From assembly GCA_013288485.1 (NCBI GenBank), contig JABDBW010000026.1:65-32221 (forward strand): a stretch of 32,157 nt of DNA, given 5' to 3'. The position numbers were made by a program, and so were the translations under genes. The notes beneath the pieces are model-generated. The model was not told where the DNA came from. It saw only the letters and a list, made by a program, of their open reading frames with translations, and did not search any database. This DNA is from Bacteroidota bacterium. Lineage in GTDB: Bacteria; Bacteroidota; Bacteroidia; Sphingobacteriales; Sphingobacteriaceae. Positions 1-6,914 of the stretch are shown piece by piece (position 1 is the stretch's first letter; every line of letters starts with the position of its first letter).

Positions 1-1350
1 AAGCATGTTTTCAGCGAAAAAGAAACCGGCGACAAGATAAAAGTGATGCGCGCCTTCAGCGATAACGAGGAAGGAAAACTGGTTGCCGAAGCCATTATGT
101 ATGAGCGTACCACCAAAGGTTTAAAGTGGCACGATTTTGCCATACTATACCGTACCAACGCGCAATCACGGTCGATGGAAGAGGCTTTGCGCAAGTTGGG
201 TACGCCTTATAAAATATACGGGGGCCTGTCCTTTTACCAGCGTAAGGAAATTAAGGACCTGATAGCTTATTTCAGGCTCACCTTTAACCCCAATGATGAA
301 GAAGCGCTGAAACGCGTTATTAATTATCCCCGCCGGGGCATTGGTGATACATCAGTTGATAAAATTATTGTTACCGCCGATCAGCATCAAATTACCGCGT
401 GGGAAGTGATAACCAACCCTTCAAAATACCTTGACGGCCGTATATCAGCCGCTATAGGCGCGTTTGCTACCATGATACAGAGTTTCCAGGTGCTTACCAA
501 AACGCAAAGCGCCTATGAGGCCGCGCTGTATATAGCGCAGCATTCGGGGCTGCTAAAAGACCTGTACGAGGATAAATCGGTAGAGGGTCTTAACCGATAT
601 GAAAATATTCAGGAATTACTGAACGGCATAAAAGAATTCTCGGAGCGTGAGGACATTGAAGAAAAAGGGCTGGATGTGTTTATGCAAGATATTGCCTTGC
701 TTACTAACGACGACAATGATAAGGACCCGGATGCCGATACCGTTTCGTTAATGACCATACATTCATCAAAAGGGCTGGAATTTCCGCAGGTATATGTGGT
801 GGGTTTGGAGGAAAATTTATTCCCGTCGCAAATGGCGCTAAATTCCCGCAGCGACCTTGAAGAAGAACGGCGCTTATTCTATGTAGCCATTACACGTGCC
901 GAAAGCAAGTTAACCTTAAGTTATGCCACGTCGCGTTTTAAATTTGGTACGCTCATTAGTTGTGAGCCCAGCCGTTTCCTGGATGAAATTGACGCCCAAT
1001 ACCTGGAACTCGATTTTACAGCTAAGCCCGTAGTTACCGGCAGCCTTAATTATGATGATGAACGCAGCGCATGGAGCCGAACAGATAATACGTTTTCGAA
1101 ACCAAAACCGGCAACAATTAAAACAACTTCCATATTAGCTAAGGCCCATGTTCCATCGGCCGGGTTTGCTCCTTCCGATACCTCAAAACTACAGGTGGGT
1201 ATGGAAGTAGAGCATGAACGATTTGGTTTTGGTAAGGTAATAAGCCTTGAAGGTAATAAGCCTGATGTGAAAGCCACTATTTTCTTTAAAGAAATTGGAC
1301 AGAAACAATTGTTGTTAAAGTTTGCAAAACTGTGTATTTTAAACCAATAA
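1..1350 (+). CDS. pcrA: ATP-dependent DNA helicase PcrA/UvrD, C-terminal part
   Basis: Superfamily 1A 3'-5' DNA helicase acting in nucleotide excision repair and replication/transcription conflicts. The frame is open from base 1, so the N-terminal Walker A half lies upstream of the window; the ATG at 43 is internal. Visible parts are domain 1B/2A sequence (VGLEENLFPS), motif V (TIHSSKGLEF) and motif VI (EEERRLFYVAITRA, with the arginine finger region). The last 50 or so residues (GMEVEHERFGFGKVISLEG) form the Tudor-like tail typical of PcrA, known in Bacillus to contact RNA polymerase. The gene ends 161 bases before the XRE regulator. Family assignment is firm; pcrA versus uvrD naming is a convention. 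Confidence 0.93.
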   Translation, partial: KHVFSEKETGDKIKVMRAFSDNEEGKLVAEAIMYERTTKGLKWHDFAILYRTNAQSRSMEEALRKLGTPYKIYGGLSFYQRKEIKDLIAYFRLTFNPNDEEALKRVINYPRRGIGDTSVDKIIVTADQHQITAWEVITNPSKYLDGRISAAIGAFATMIQSFQVLTKTQSAYEAALYIAQHSGLLKDLYEDKSVEGLNRYENIQELLNGIKEFSEREDIEEKGLDVFMQDIALLTNDDNDKDPDADTVSLMTIHSSKGLEFPQVYVVGLEENLFPSQMALNSRSDLEEERRLFYVAITRAESKLTLSYATSRFKFGTLISCEPSRFLDEIDAQYLELDFTAKPVVTGSLNYDDERSAWSRTDNTFSKPKPATIKTTSILAKAHVPSAGFAPSDTSKLQVGMEVEHERFGFGKVISLEGNKPDVKATIFFKEIGQKQLLLKFAKLCILNQ

Positions 1351-1365
1351 TTAATTTAATTACCC

Positions 1366-1427
1366 TTTTTGTGGAACAATTTCTACACTAAACATTCGTT
1401 AATTATCAAATAATGTCGTTTTTGTGG
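1366..1427. repeat. Direct repeat TTTTTGTGG upstream of the XRE gene
   Basis: The nonamer TTTTTGTGG occurs at 1366-1374 and again at 1419-1427, 53 bases apart, in the 161-base gap before the XRE regulator. The spacing is about five helical turns, so a self-regulatory operator is conceivable, but there is no further evidence. Confidence 0.3.
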
Positions 1428-1511
1428 TAAATTAGTGGGTTATACAACCATGGCATATAATTTGGAACAGTTAATTATACCCTTTCCCCATAATTAATAA
1501 TTAACATTGAG

Positions 1512-1883
1512 ATGAACGATACTCCAAAAAAGAAAACAAACAAAACAGTAGGCAAAAACATTCGTACTTTTCGGCATCAGCACGGATGGAGCCAGGAAGA
1601 TGTGGCAAACCGTTTAGGAATATCCATTCCGGCTTTTTCAAAAATTGAAACCGGTGTTACCGATATAAACTTATCACGGTTAGAGCAGATAGCAGATGTT
1701 TACGAAATTGATGTCGTACAAATATTATCGATGGATGCTGAAGAAATTGAACAACAGCCGTCTAACTTTAGTATCATAGAAAAAAAATTGCTTGATCGTG
1801 AAACAGAGATCGCTAATTTGCAACGCAAAGTGATCTTACTTTACGAAGAGCTTCGTAATATCAAAACATCAGTTTCTATCTAA
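1512..1883 (+). CDS. XRE-family HTH transcriptional regulator
   Basis: Small cytoplasmic DNA-binding protein of 123 residues. Residues about 14-70 form a Cro/CI-type helix-turn-helix (NIRTFRHQHGWSQEDVANRL, then GISIPAFSKIETG as recognition helix and following turn). The C-terminal 40 residues are charged and heptad-like, consistent with a dimerising coiled coil. No ligand or peptidase domain is present. It is a single gene with its own upstream gap, convergent with the TPR sensor gene (109 bases between stops). The target is unknown; because it sits beside the TPR/peptide cluster it could regulate it, but such regulators are common in Sphingobacteria and the adjacency may be incidental. Confidence 0.85.
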   Translation: MNDTPKKKTNKTVGKNIRTFRHQHGWSQEDVANRLGISIPAFSKIETGVTDINLSRLEQIADVYEIDVVQILSMDAEEIEQQPSNFSIIEKKLLDRETEIANLQRKVILLYEELRNIKTSVSI

Positions 1884-1917
1884 GCAGGTAATTGTATAAG
1901 TACAACGAACTGCCTGC
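1884..1917. other. Hairpin between convergent genes
   Basis: Outer arms GCAGG (1884-1888) and CCTGC (1913-1917) enclose an inner stem TTGTA (1892-1896) / TACAA (1901-1905) with loop TAAG. It lies directly after the XRE stop codon and between two convergent genes. No T-run follows, so it is not a classical terminator, though it may act as a transcript end. Confidence 0.35.
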
Positions 1918-1992
1918 ACTATTTATGCCTTTAAGAATAAGCTAAAAGTTAAAGCGGTTGATGTTTAAAGTCAAGGTTTATATCTCGCCAAT

Positions 1993-3420
1993 TTAGTTCG
2001 GGGTATAAAAACCCGTTTTTCCGGGGTCGTGGAGCATATCGCTCATTTCAATTATCTTTTCATCAATTTCCGATACGCATTTATCCATCATTTTTATGCA
2101 TTCCTCCTTATCAACAAGTCCTTCCTTTTCCAGGTTCATTAAACCTTTAAGTGTAGCTATAGGGCCGCGTATCTGGTGTGATAAATAAGATGAGTATTCT
2201 GAAAGTTTTTTATTCTTAACCTGCAGGTCCTTCGTACGTTCGTCAATGATCTCTTCAAGGTGGTGGTTAATGCGGTCGAGGTTATCTTTTTGCCTTGATA
2301 TTTCACTATTCAATTCATGGAGCTGCGCGTTAGTGGTTGCTTTGCGCCTTACATTGTTTATTAATAATCCAATAACTGCCAATAACAGGATGGCCATTAT
2401 CATCAGCGCTCCAAATATTTTGCTGTTAAATTCTCTTCTTTGTTTGTCCACCGCGTCTTGTATGATCCGGTCAGTTTCTTTTTGTTTCAGGGTTAACTTG
2501 GTGGAAACCGTTGATTTATAAGCTGTGCTATCTGATTGATAAATTTTAATTAAAATGTTTAAAGCCTTTTCGTAATTCTTTTTCTTTAATTCTAATTCAT
2601 AAGCTATGTGATTGTAATCACTAATATCTTTATCATTTTTACTCAGGGCAGCATAGCTTTTACCCTCTTCCATGTATGTCCCGGCCTTATCAAAATTACT
2701 TTCTGCTATATAAATATCAGTAAGGTTCATGTCGATAGTGGCTATTGACGAATTCATATCCATATTTTTAGCCCGGTCATGGGCGTCTGTCAGCAACATC
2801 TTCGCAGTATCTATCTCATGTAAATTAAAGTAAATAACCCCCAGATTTTGCAGGCATTGCACCAGGATGGTAGGGTTTTTTAATTCCGTAAAAAGCCGGA
2901 AACTCTCTTTATAGGATTTCTTTGCTTCGGGGTATCTATTTTGGCGATTATAAATGTTGCCCATGTTTAAATACAGCTTCGCAATTAATTCTTTGTCTTT
3001 ATATTTTACTGCAATATCGTTTGCCAGTTTAAAATAATCTAAAGCCTTATCATAATCTATCATCTGGTAAAGGTTACCAATATTGTTGTAAACAGTACCC
3101 ATACCCCGCTCGTCATTCAGGTTTTTAAAATGATCTAAAGCCTGGAAATAAAGAGTTATCGCCGTGTCCGGGCGATTTAAATAGAATTCGCCAACACCCA
3201 TTACCCTGTAAGCTTCGGCTATACCGCTATTATATTTAAGTTTAACAGCTAATTGTAATGCTTTGTTAGCATCGGTAACGGTTTCATTAGCGTTAGTAAA
3301 CCGGGCTTTAAACCCGTTAGCATTTAATCTTTTAACCTCGGTTGTATCTGTGCCCCTACCCTGGCCGTGTGCGGTTATTGAAGTTATTATAAAAAAAAGA
3401 ATTGCGTAAATTTTCTTCAT
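1993..3420 (-). CDS. Periplasmic TPR sensor with DHp-like domain but no kinase ATPase domain
   Basis: Protein of 475 residues from the ATG at 3420; the longer frame to 3543 adds an implausible Lys/Phe-rich stretch ahead of a clear signal peptide (MKKIYAILFFIITSITAHG). Residues about 25-300 are TPR-like helical repeats (for example GMGTVYNNIGNLYQMIDYDKAL), predicted periplasmic. A membrane helix spans about 335-354, followed by a coiled coil (about 365-405) and a DHp-type H-box, YLSHQIRGPIATLKGLMNL, with His415. The protein stops about 60 residues later: there is no N, G1, F or G2 box, so no CA/ATPase domain, and the sequence after the stop does not supply one. It therefore cannot autophosphorylate alone; it may be phosphorylated in trans, act on a response regulator, or signal by conformation. 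It is divergent from the exported-peptide cluster at 3807-5133, whose products would share the compartment of its TPR domain. Confidence 0.8.
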   Translation of the reverse strand: MKKIYAILFFIITSITAHGQGRGTDTTEVKRLNANGFKARFTNANETVTDANKALQLAVKLKYNSGIAEAYRVMGVGEFYLNRPDTAITLYFQALDHFKNLNDERGMGTVYNNIGNLYQMIDYDKALDYFKLANDIAVKYKDKELIAKLYLNMGNIYNRQNRYPEAKKSYKESFRLFTELKNPTILVQCLQNLGVIYFNLHEIDTAKMLLTDAHDRAKNMDMNSSIATIDMNLTDIYIAESNFDKAGTYMEEGKSYAALSKNDKDISDYNHIAYELELKKKNYEKALNILIKIYQSDSTAYKSTVSTKLTLKQKETDRIIQDAVDKQRREFNSKIFGALMIMAILLLAVIGLLINNVRRKATTNAQLHELNSEISRQKDNLDRINHHLEEIIDERTKDLQVKNKKLSEYSSYLSHQIRGPIATLKGLMNLEKEGLVDKEECIKMMDKCVSEIDEKIIEMSDMLHDPGKTGFYTPN

Positions 3421-3806
3421 CAAAAAGTTATTACGTTTAATTATGGTGAAAGTTATAAATATTACGCTATATATTTTCTTTTCCGCAAAAAAATGATTTT
3501 TTTTAATAAAAAAACTTTTTTTGTTTTTCTTTGTAATTAACAAAACATAATTATATTTGTCTTGTATAAGTATTTGAATATCAAATGCGTATAATTACTA
3601 ATTTATAACATTAATATTTATTAAACAATTAAATTTATACCAAGAGATTAAAAAAAAACAGGCAGAAAACTATTAATTAATCAGCGAAAAAGAATGACAC
3701 CTTTATTAAGGTACAACTTAAAAGTATGTTATTATAATTAACTAATAATTAATATTTGTCAATAAAAAGATATTAAATTTATTACTAACTTAAAAAATTA
3801 AATATA
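3421..3806. other. AT-rich divergent intergenic region
   Basis: 386 bases between the TPR sensor (minus) and the first peptide gene (plus). Very AT-rich, with poly-A and poly-T runs around 3483-3530. It holds the plus-strand promoter candidate at 3530-3559 and no credible coding frame; the short frame at 3694 (MTPLLRYNLKVCYYN) lacks support. Confidence 0.6.
3530..3559 (+). promoter_or_regulatory. Bacteroidota-type promoter candidate for the peptide cluster
   Basis: TTTG at 3530-3533, an 18-base spacer and TATATTTG at 3552-3559 match the Bacteroidota -33/-7 consensus (TTTG, TAnnTTTG). Transcription would begin near 3566 and give a leader of about 240 bases before the first peptide gene. A short hairpin ACCTT-TATT-AAGGT lies in that leader at 3699-3712. 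No comparable promoter is seen between the five peptide genes, which fits one transcript. Confidence 0.5.
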
Positions 3807-3953
3807 ATGAAAAATCTAACTTTAGCAGTAATTGTCGTACTCTTTACAGTTGTACTATCATCATGCACAAAAAAGAGCAATATCCAGGCAAATTCAGCGG
3901 CCTTTACTAACAACCCGTTTTCGGCAAAAGGCACACTGGCAACTGCTGATTGA
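3807..3953 (+). CDS. Small exported lipopeptide ending in LATAD (48 aa)
   Basis: A 48-residue frame too short for usual gene callers. It begins MKNLTLAVIVVLFTVVLSSC, a lipoprotein signal with lipobox LSSC and acceptor Cys20. A short polar mature part follows and ends exactly in GTLATAD before TGA. The C-terminal TAD matches the four genes downstream, which is the main argument that it is real. It is first in the cluster after the promoter candidate at 3530-3559. The function is unknown; a peptide signal or small envelope lipoprotein are both possible. No known family was recognised. Confidence 0.7.
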   Translation: MKNLTLAVIVVLFTVVLSSCTKKSNIQANSAAFTNNPFSAKGTLATAD

Positions 3954-4034
3954 ATTATAGCGTAACTTATAATATACTAATTAATCATTACCTAATACTT
4001 TATATCTATTATCTAACATTTAAAAAATAACAAT

Positions 4035-4181
4035 ATGAAAAAGATAATCCTTACCACAGTTATTGTATTTACAGTTGGAATATTATCCATATTAAATACC
4101 ACAAACAACACTAAAACAACTTCAGTAAAAGTTGCTAAGGTTGCAGTAAATGATAGAATTGTATTAGCTACGGCTGATTAA
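4035..4181 (+). CDS. Small exported peptide ending in LATAD (48 aa)
   Basis: Another 48-residue frame, 81 bases after the previous one and of identical length. It begins MKKIILTTVIVFTVGILSIL, a basic-hydrophobic export signal or membrane anchor without a lipobox, followed by a Thr/Asn/Lys/Val-rich segment and the C-terminus IVLATAD. The last five residues are identical to those of the preceding peptide although the middle parts are unrelated, as expected if only the C-terminus is functional. No terminator is seen on either side, so co-transcription with its neighbours is likely. Unrecognised family. Confidence 0.7.
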   Translation: MKKIILTTVIVFTVGILSILNTTNNTKTTSVKVAKVAVNDRIVLATAD

Positions 4182-4258
4182 AAATAATAACAAAAAATAA
4201 ATAACATAATAATAAACAACCCTAATTAATTTAATAATACCAGAACAAATAAATAACC

Positions 4259-4579
4259 ATGAAAAAACTAATAATCGCATCAGCCATTGTATTCGCTACC
4301 AGCATCGCTTCATCTTTTGCTAAAACCAACAGTTTAGTAGTGTCTTACCAAACCATTGATAAAGACAAAGACAACCAGGGTACCGCTGACAGAAAAGGTG
4401 ATAAAGATAATTTAGGTACTGCCGACAGAAAAGGTGATAAAGATAATTTAGGTACTGCTGACAGAAAAGGTGACAAAGATAATTTAGGTACTGCCGATAG
4501 AAAAGGTGACAAAGACAACTTAGGTACTGCCGACAGAAAAGGTGATAAAGATAACTTAGGCACTGCCGACAGATTCTAA
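4259..4579 (+). CDS. Exported repeat peptide precursor, six copies of a GTADR unit
   Basis: Protein of 106 residues. Residues 1-21 (MKKLIIASAIVFATSIASSF, then A) form a Sec signal peptide with an AxA-like end. After a short linker come six units: a first imperfect one (DKDNQGTADRK) and five of 12 residues, GDKDNLGTADRK, the last ending DRF (residues 35-106). Units differ mainly at synonymous third positions (GATAAAGATAATTTA versus GACAAAGACAACTTA), showing selection on the peptide. Arg-Lys lies at each junction, so proteolysis at basic residues would release multiple LGTAD-containing peptides. The signal peptide is almost identical to that of the gene at 4631, indicating a recent duplication. 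No known family was recognised; a disordered, Asp-rich cation-binding envelope protein is an alternative. Confidence 0.85.
   Translation: MKKLIIASAIVFATSIASSFAKTNSLVVSYQTIDKDKDNQGTADRKGDKDNLGTADRKGDKDNLGTADRKGDKDNLGTADRKGDKDNLGTADRKGDKDNLGTADRF
4361..4576 (+). repeat. In-frame 36-bp tandem repeat, six units
   Basis: Six consecutive units encoding (G)DKDNLGTADRK; the period is 36 bases. Copies vary mainly at third codon positions; the first copy has Gln in place of Leu. The repeat lies wholly inside the coding frame. Confidence 0.9.
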
Positions 4580-4630
4580 TTAAAAAAGCAACAAAAACGT
4601 AAATAATAAATAAAAAACTATAAAAAAATC

Positions 4631-4933
4631 ATGAAAAAACTAATAATCGCATCAGCCATAGTGTTCGCTACCAGCATCGCTTCATCTTTCGCTACAACCA
4701 GCAGCAATTTAGCAGCCACTTACAAGATGGATAAAGACAACTTGGGTACTGCTGACAGAAAAGACAAAGACAACCTGGGTACTGCTGACAGAAAAGATAA
4801 AGACAACCTGGGTACTGCTGACAGAAAAGACAAAGACAATTTAGGTACTGCTGACAGAAAAGACAAAGATAACTTGGGTACTGCTGACAGAAAAGGCGAT
4901 AAAGATAACTTAGGTACTGCCGACAGATTCTAA
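4631..4933 (+). CDS. Exported repeat peptide precursor, second paralogue
   Basis: Protein of 100 residues, 51 bases after its paralogue. Residues 1-21 are the same signal peptide. After a linker (TTSSNLAATYKM) come five 11-residue units DKDNLGTADRK (residues 34-88) and a sixth with an extra Gly, ending DRF (89-100). The period is 33 bases instead of 36 because the Gly codon is missing in five units, so the two arrays have evolved separately while keeping LGTADR intact. Basic Arg-Lys pairs again separate the units. It has the same genomic context and the same uncertain role as the gene at 4259. Confidence 0.85.
   Translation: MKKLIIASAIVFATSIASSFATTSSNLAATYKMDKDNLGTADRKDKDNLGTADRKDKDNLGTADRKDKDNLGTADRKDKDNLGTADRKGDKDNLGTADRF
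4730..4930 (+). repeat. In-frame 33-bp tandem repeat, six units
   Basis: Five 33-base units and a final 36-base unit encoding DKDNLGTADRK/F, inside the gene at 4631-4933. Homologous to the array at 4361-4576 but with a different period. Confidence 0.9.
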
Positions 4934-4968
4934 TTAAAGAACACTCATCACATTTAAAAATTAAGAAC

Positions 4969-5133
4969 ATGAAAAAAATAGCCATAATAGCAGGAATAAT
5001 TTTAACTACAGGATTAACTGCATTGTCAGTAAGTAAAAAAGAAAACAAGACTGCTGACGTAAAAGTTAAATTTGAAAACACTAATTCAGCAAACAAAGCC
5101 GGCGCTGGTATGAATTTAGGTACTGCTGACTAA
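4969..5133 (+). CDS. Small exported peptide ending in NLGTAD (54 aa)
   Basis: A 54-residue frame starting 35 bases after the second repeat precursor. It begins MKKIAIIAGIILTTGLTALS, a signal or anchor segment, then a Lys/Asn-rich segment and the C-terminus GAGMNLGTAD before TAA. The last six residues equal the core of the repeat unit (NLGTAD) in the two preceding proteins, linking the single-copy and multi-copy genes. An internal KTAD (residues 27-30) is also present. It closes the cluster; after it there is a 374-base gap. Unrecognised family; likely the same role as the other four. Confidence 0.75.
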   Translation: MKKIAIIAGIILTTGLTALSVSKKENKTADVKVKFENTNSANKAGAGMNLGTAD

Positions 5134-5507
5134 TTACCTGGTAAGTATCAGTTTTAGTCAGTAACTATTTTGTCATTACAAGGTACTTACCTACTGATCA
5201 GGGGCATTAAAAACATTGCCTGTTACACAGGGATCACCAAATTCCCTGTACCTACCCCAAATAATATACAAATTAATCTGCACATTCTCAATTGTGTAGA
5301 TTAAGTCCGATAAGCAACCGCTTATTATCAGTTACGCGGTCAATACCGAAAAACACATCCAATTATTAATTTATACCTTCGTGGCATTAAAATGCGTATG
5401 GTTCCGGTATAAACTAAATAACGATCCTGGCCTCTGTCTGCGAAGCAATAGGAAATGAAAATTATCTTCCGTGATTTTCTTGACTATATTTGCTCAAAAT
5501 TGATAGC
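5134..5507. other. Intergenic region with hairpins after the peptide cluster
   Basis: 374 bases without a supported gene. Structures seen: inverted repeat GGTAAGTA (5140-5147) / TACTTACC (5184-5191); hairpin ACAGGGA (5227-5233) / TCCCTGT (5243-5249) with a 9-base loop; and ATAAGC-AACC-GCTTAT (5310-5325). None has a T-run, so a factor-independent terminator is not clear. The promoter candidate for the dipeptidase lies at its end. Confidence 0.45.
5485..5492 (+). promoter_or_regulatory. -7 element candidate for the dipeptidase gene
   Basis: TATATTTG matches the Bacteroidota -7 consensus TAnnTTTG and lies 15 bases before the ATG at 5508, which would give a very short leader. No clear -33 TTTG is seen upstream. 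Its overlap with the in-frame TTG at 5490 argues against that TTG as the start. Confidence 0.3.
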
Positions 5508-6881
5508 ATGCAGGAAATAAAACAATATATAGCGCAGCACAAACAACGCTTTTTAGATGAACTTTTTGAACTGTTACGGTTCCCTTCGGTTAGTGCCGAC
5601 CCAAAATACAAACCCGATGTATTAAAAACCGCGGATTATGTGGCCCAAAAGCTGCGTGAAGCAGGTGCGGATAAGGTTGAAGTTTGCCAAACCGCGGGCT
5701 ACCCTATTGTGTATGGCGAAAAGATAACCGACGCGTCAAAACCAACTGTTTTAGTTTACGGGCATTATGATGTACAGCCGGCCGACCCATTGGAACTCTG
5801 GAAAACGCCTCCATTTGAACCAACCGTGCGCGATGGTAAAATATATGCCCGCGGCGCCTGCGACGACAAGGGACAATTTTATATGCATATAAAAGCCTTT
5901 GAACTGATGATGCAACATGGCCCGTTACCCTGCAATATTAAGTTTATGATAGAGGGTGAAGAAGAAGTGGGTTCATCAAACCTTGGTATTTTCGTAAAAC
6001 AAAACAAAACCAGACTAAAAGCCGATGTAGTATTAATTTCTGATACGTCCATGATCAGCATGGAACACCCATCACTCGAAACGGGGCTGCGGGGGTTATC
6101 CTACCTGGAAGTTGAGGTAACCGGCCCTAACCGCGACCTGCATTCGGGCGTTTATGGCGGCGCGGTAGCTAATCCGGCAACAATATTGGCTAAAATGATC
6201 GCATCACTGCATGATGAAAATAACCATATCACCATTCCCGGTTTTTATGACGAGGTTATAGCCTTAACCGAAGCTGAACGCAAAGAATTGAACGCCGCGC
6301 CCTATAATGAGGATGAGTATAAAAAAGACCTGGACGTTGCCGAACTCTGGGGCGAAAAGGGCTATACCACCTTTGAGCGCACCGGAACCCGCCCTACCCT
6401 GGAGGTAAACGGTATTTGGGGCGGCTACATTGGCGAAGGTGCAAAAACGGTATTACCGTCAAAAGCCAGCGCGAAGATCTCAATGCGCCTGGTTCCGAAC
6501 CAGGTATCTGATAAAATAACCAAACTATTTACCGATCATTTTTTAAAGATCGCGCCAGCTTCGGTAAAAGTAAAAATTACCCCGCATCACGGCGGTGAAC
6601 CGGTGGTAACCCCAACGGATAGCATTGCTTACCGCGCCGCGCAAAAAGCAATAACCGAATCGTTCGGCAAAGCGCCTATACCTACACGCGGAGGAGGAAG
6701 TATACCAATCGTGGCTCTTTTCGAAGCTGAATTAGGAATTAAAACCGTATTAATGGGCTTCGGCCTGGATAGCGACGCGCTGCACTCGCCTAATGAGAAA
6801 TATAATATTTTTAATTATTATAAGGGGATTGAGACTATACCATTGTTTCATAAGTATTTTGCGGAGTTAAGTGGGAAATAG
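5508..6881 (+). CDS. M20 family dipeptidase
   Basis: Zinc metallopeptidase of 457 residues, M20A/CPG2-like cytosolic dipeptidase type; no signal peptide. Metal-site motifs are visible: YGHYDVQP (His86, Asp88), ARGACDDKGQ (bridging Asp119 or Asp120) and IEGEEEVGSS (catalytic/metal Glu at about 149-153). DLHSGVYGG falls in the dimerisation domain and DALHSPNEK near the C-terminus supplies the last metal-binding His. ATG 5508 was chosen over an in-frame TTG at 5490 that lies in a probable promoter. It is convergent with a dipeptide epimerase gene 33 bases away; together they could convert and cleave murein-derived or other dipeptides. The exact substrate cannot be read from the sequence. Confidence 0.92.
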   Translation: MQEIKQYIAQHKQRFLDELFELLRFPSVSADPKYKPDVLKTADYVAQKLREAGADKVEVCQTAGYPIVYGEKITDASKPTVLVYGHYDVQPADPLELWKTPPFEPTVRDGKIYARGACDDKGQFYMHIKAFELMMQHGPLPCNIKFMIEGEEEVGSSNLGIFVKQNKTRLKADVVLISDTSMISMEHPSLETGLRGLSYLEVEVTGPNRDLHSGVYGGAVANPATILAKMIASLHDENNHITIPGFYDEVIALTEAERKELNAAPYNEDEYKKDLDVAELWGEKGYTTFERTGTRPTLEVNGIWGGYIGEGAKTVLPSKASAKISMRLVPNQVSDKITKLFTDHFLKIAPASVKVKITPHHGGEPVVTPTDSIAYRAAQKAITESFGKAPIPTRGGGSIPIVALFEAELGIKTVLMGFGLDSDALHSPNEKYNIFNYYKGIETIPLFHKYFAELSGK

Positions 6882-6914
6882 AGATTAGTTGATTTTTGCA
6901 GATAAGCTAATTAT

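Noticed and set aside
1884-1992. Frameshifted remains of an HATPase domain after the TPR-DHp gene
   Set aside because: Only 109 non-coding bases separate the stop from the XRE gene; no kinase N or G box can be read in any frame there.
3421-3543. Longer N-terminus of the TPR sensor (41 extra residues)
   Set aside because: It is a Lys/Phe-rich translation of AT-rich leader DNA ahead of a clear signal peptide beginning at 3420, and it overlaps the opposing promoter candidate.
4361-4930. CRISPR array
   Set aside because: The repeats are contiguous, have no unique spacers, keep a coding frame and have no cas genes nearby.
4259-4933. Calcium-binding (dockerin/thrombospondin-3/EF-hand-like) repeats
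   Set aside because: DKDNLGTAD resembles DxDxxGxxD, but position 5 is Leu instead of an oxygen ligand, and the single-copy neighbours keep only TAD without the DKD part. It remains a weaker alternative.
4345-5096. Minus-strand frames of 72 and 134 codons across the peptide repeats
   Set aside because: They are antisense shadows of the in-frame tandem repeats; their repeated Leu/Ser/Pro/Cys composition follows from the 33/36-base period, and synonymous variation between units supports the plus frame.
3807-5133. Graspetide or other RiPP precursors
   Set aside because: Repeated Thr/Asp cores recall graspetides, but no ATP-grasp ligase, radical SAM or other maturase lies in the window, and the N-termini are Sec-type signals, which imply export of the unmodified chain.
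5490-5507. TTG start for the M20 dipeptidase
   Set aside because: The TTG is part of a TATATTTG promoter element; the ATG at 5508 gives the usual family N-terminus.
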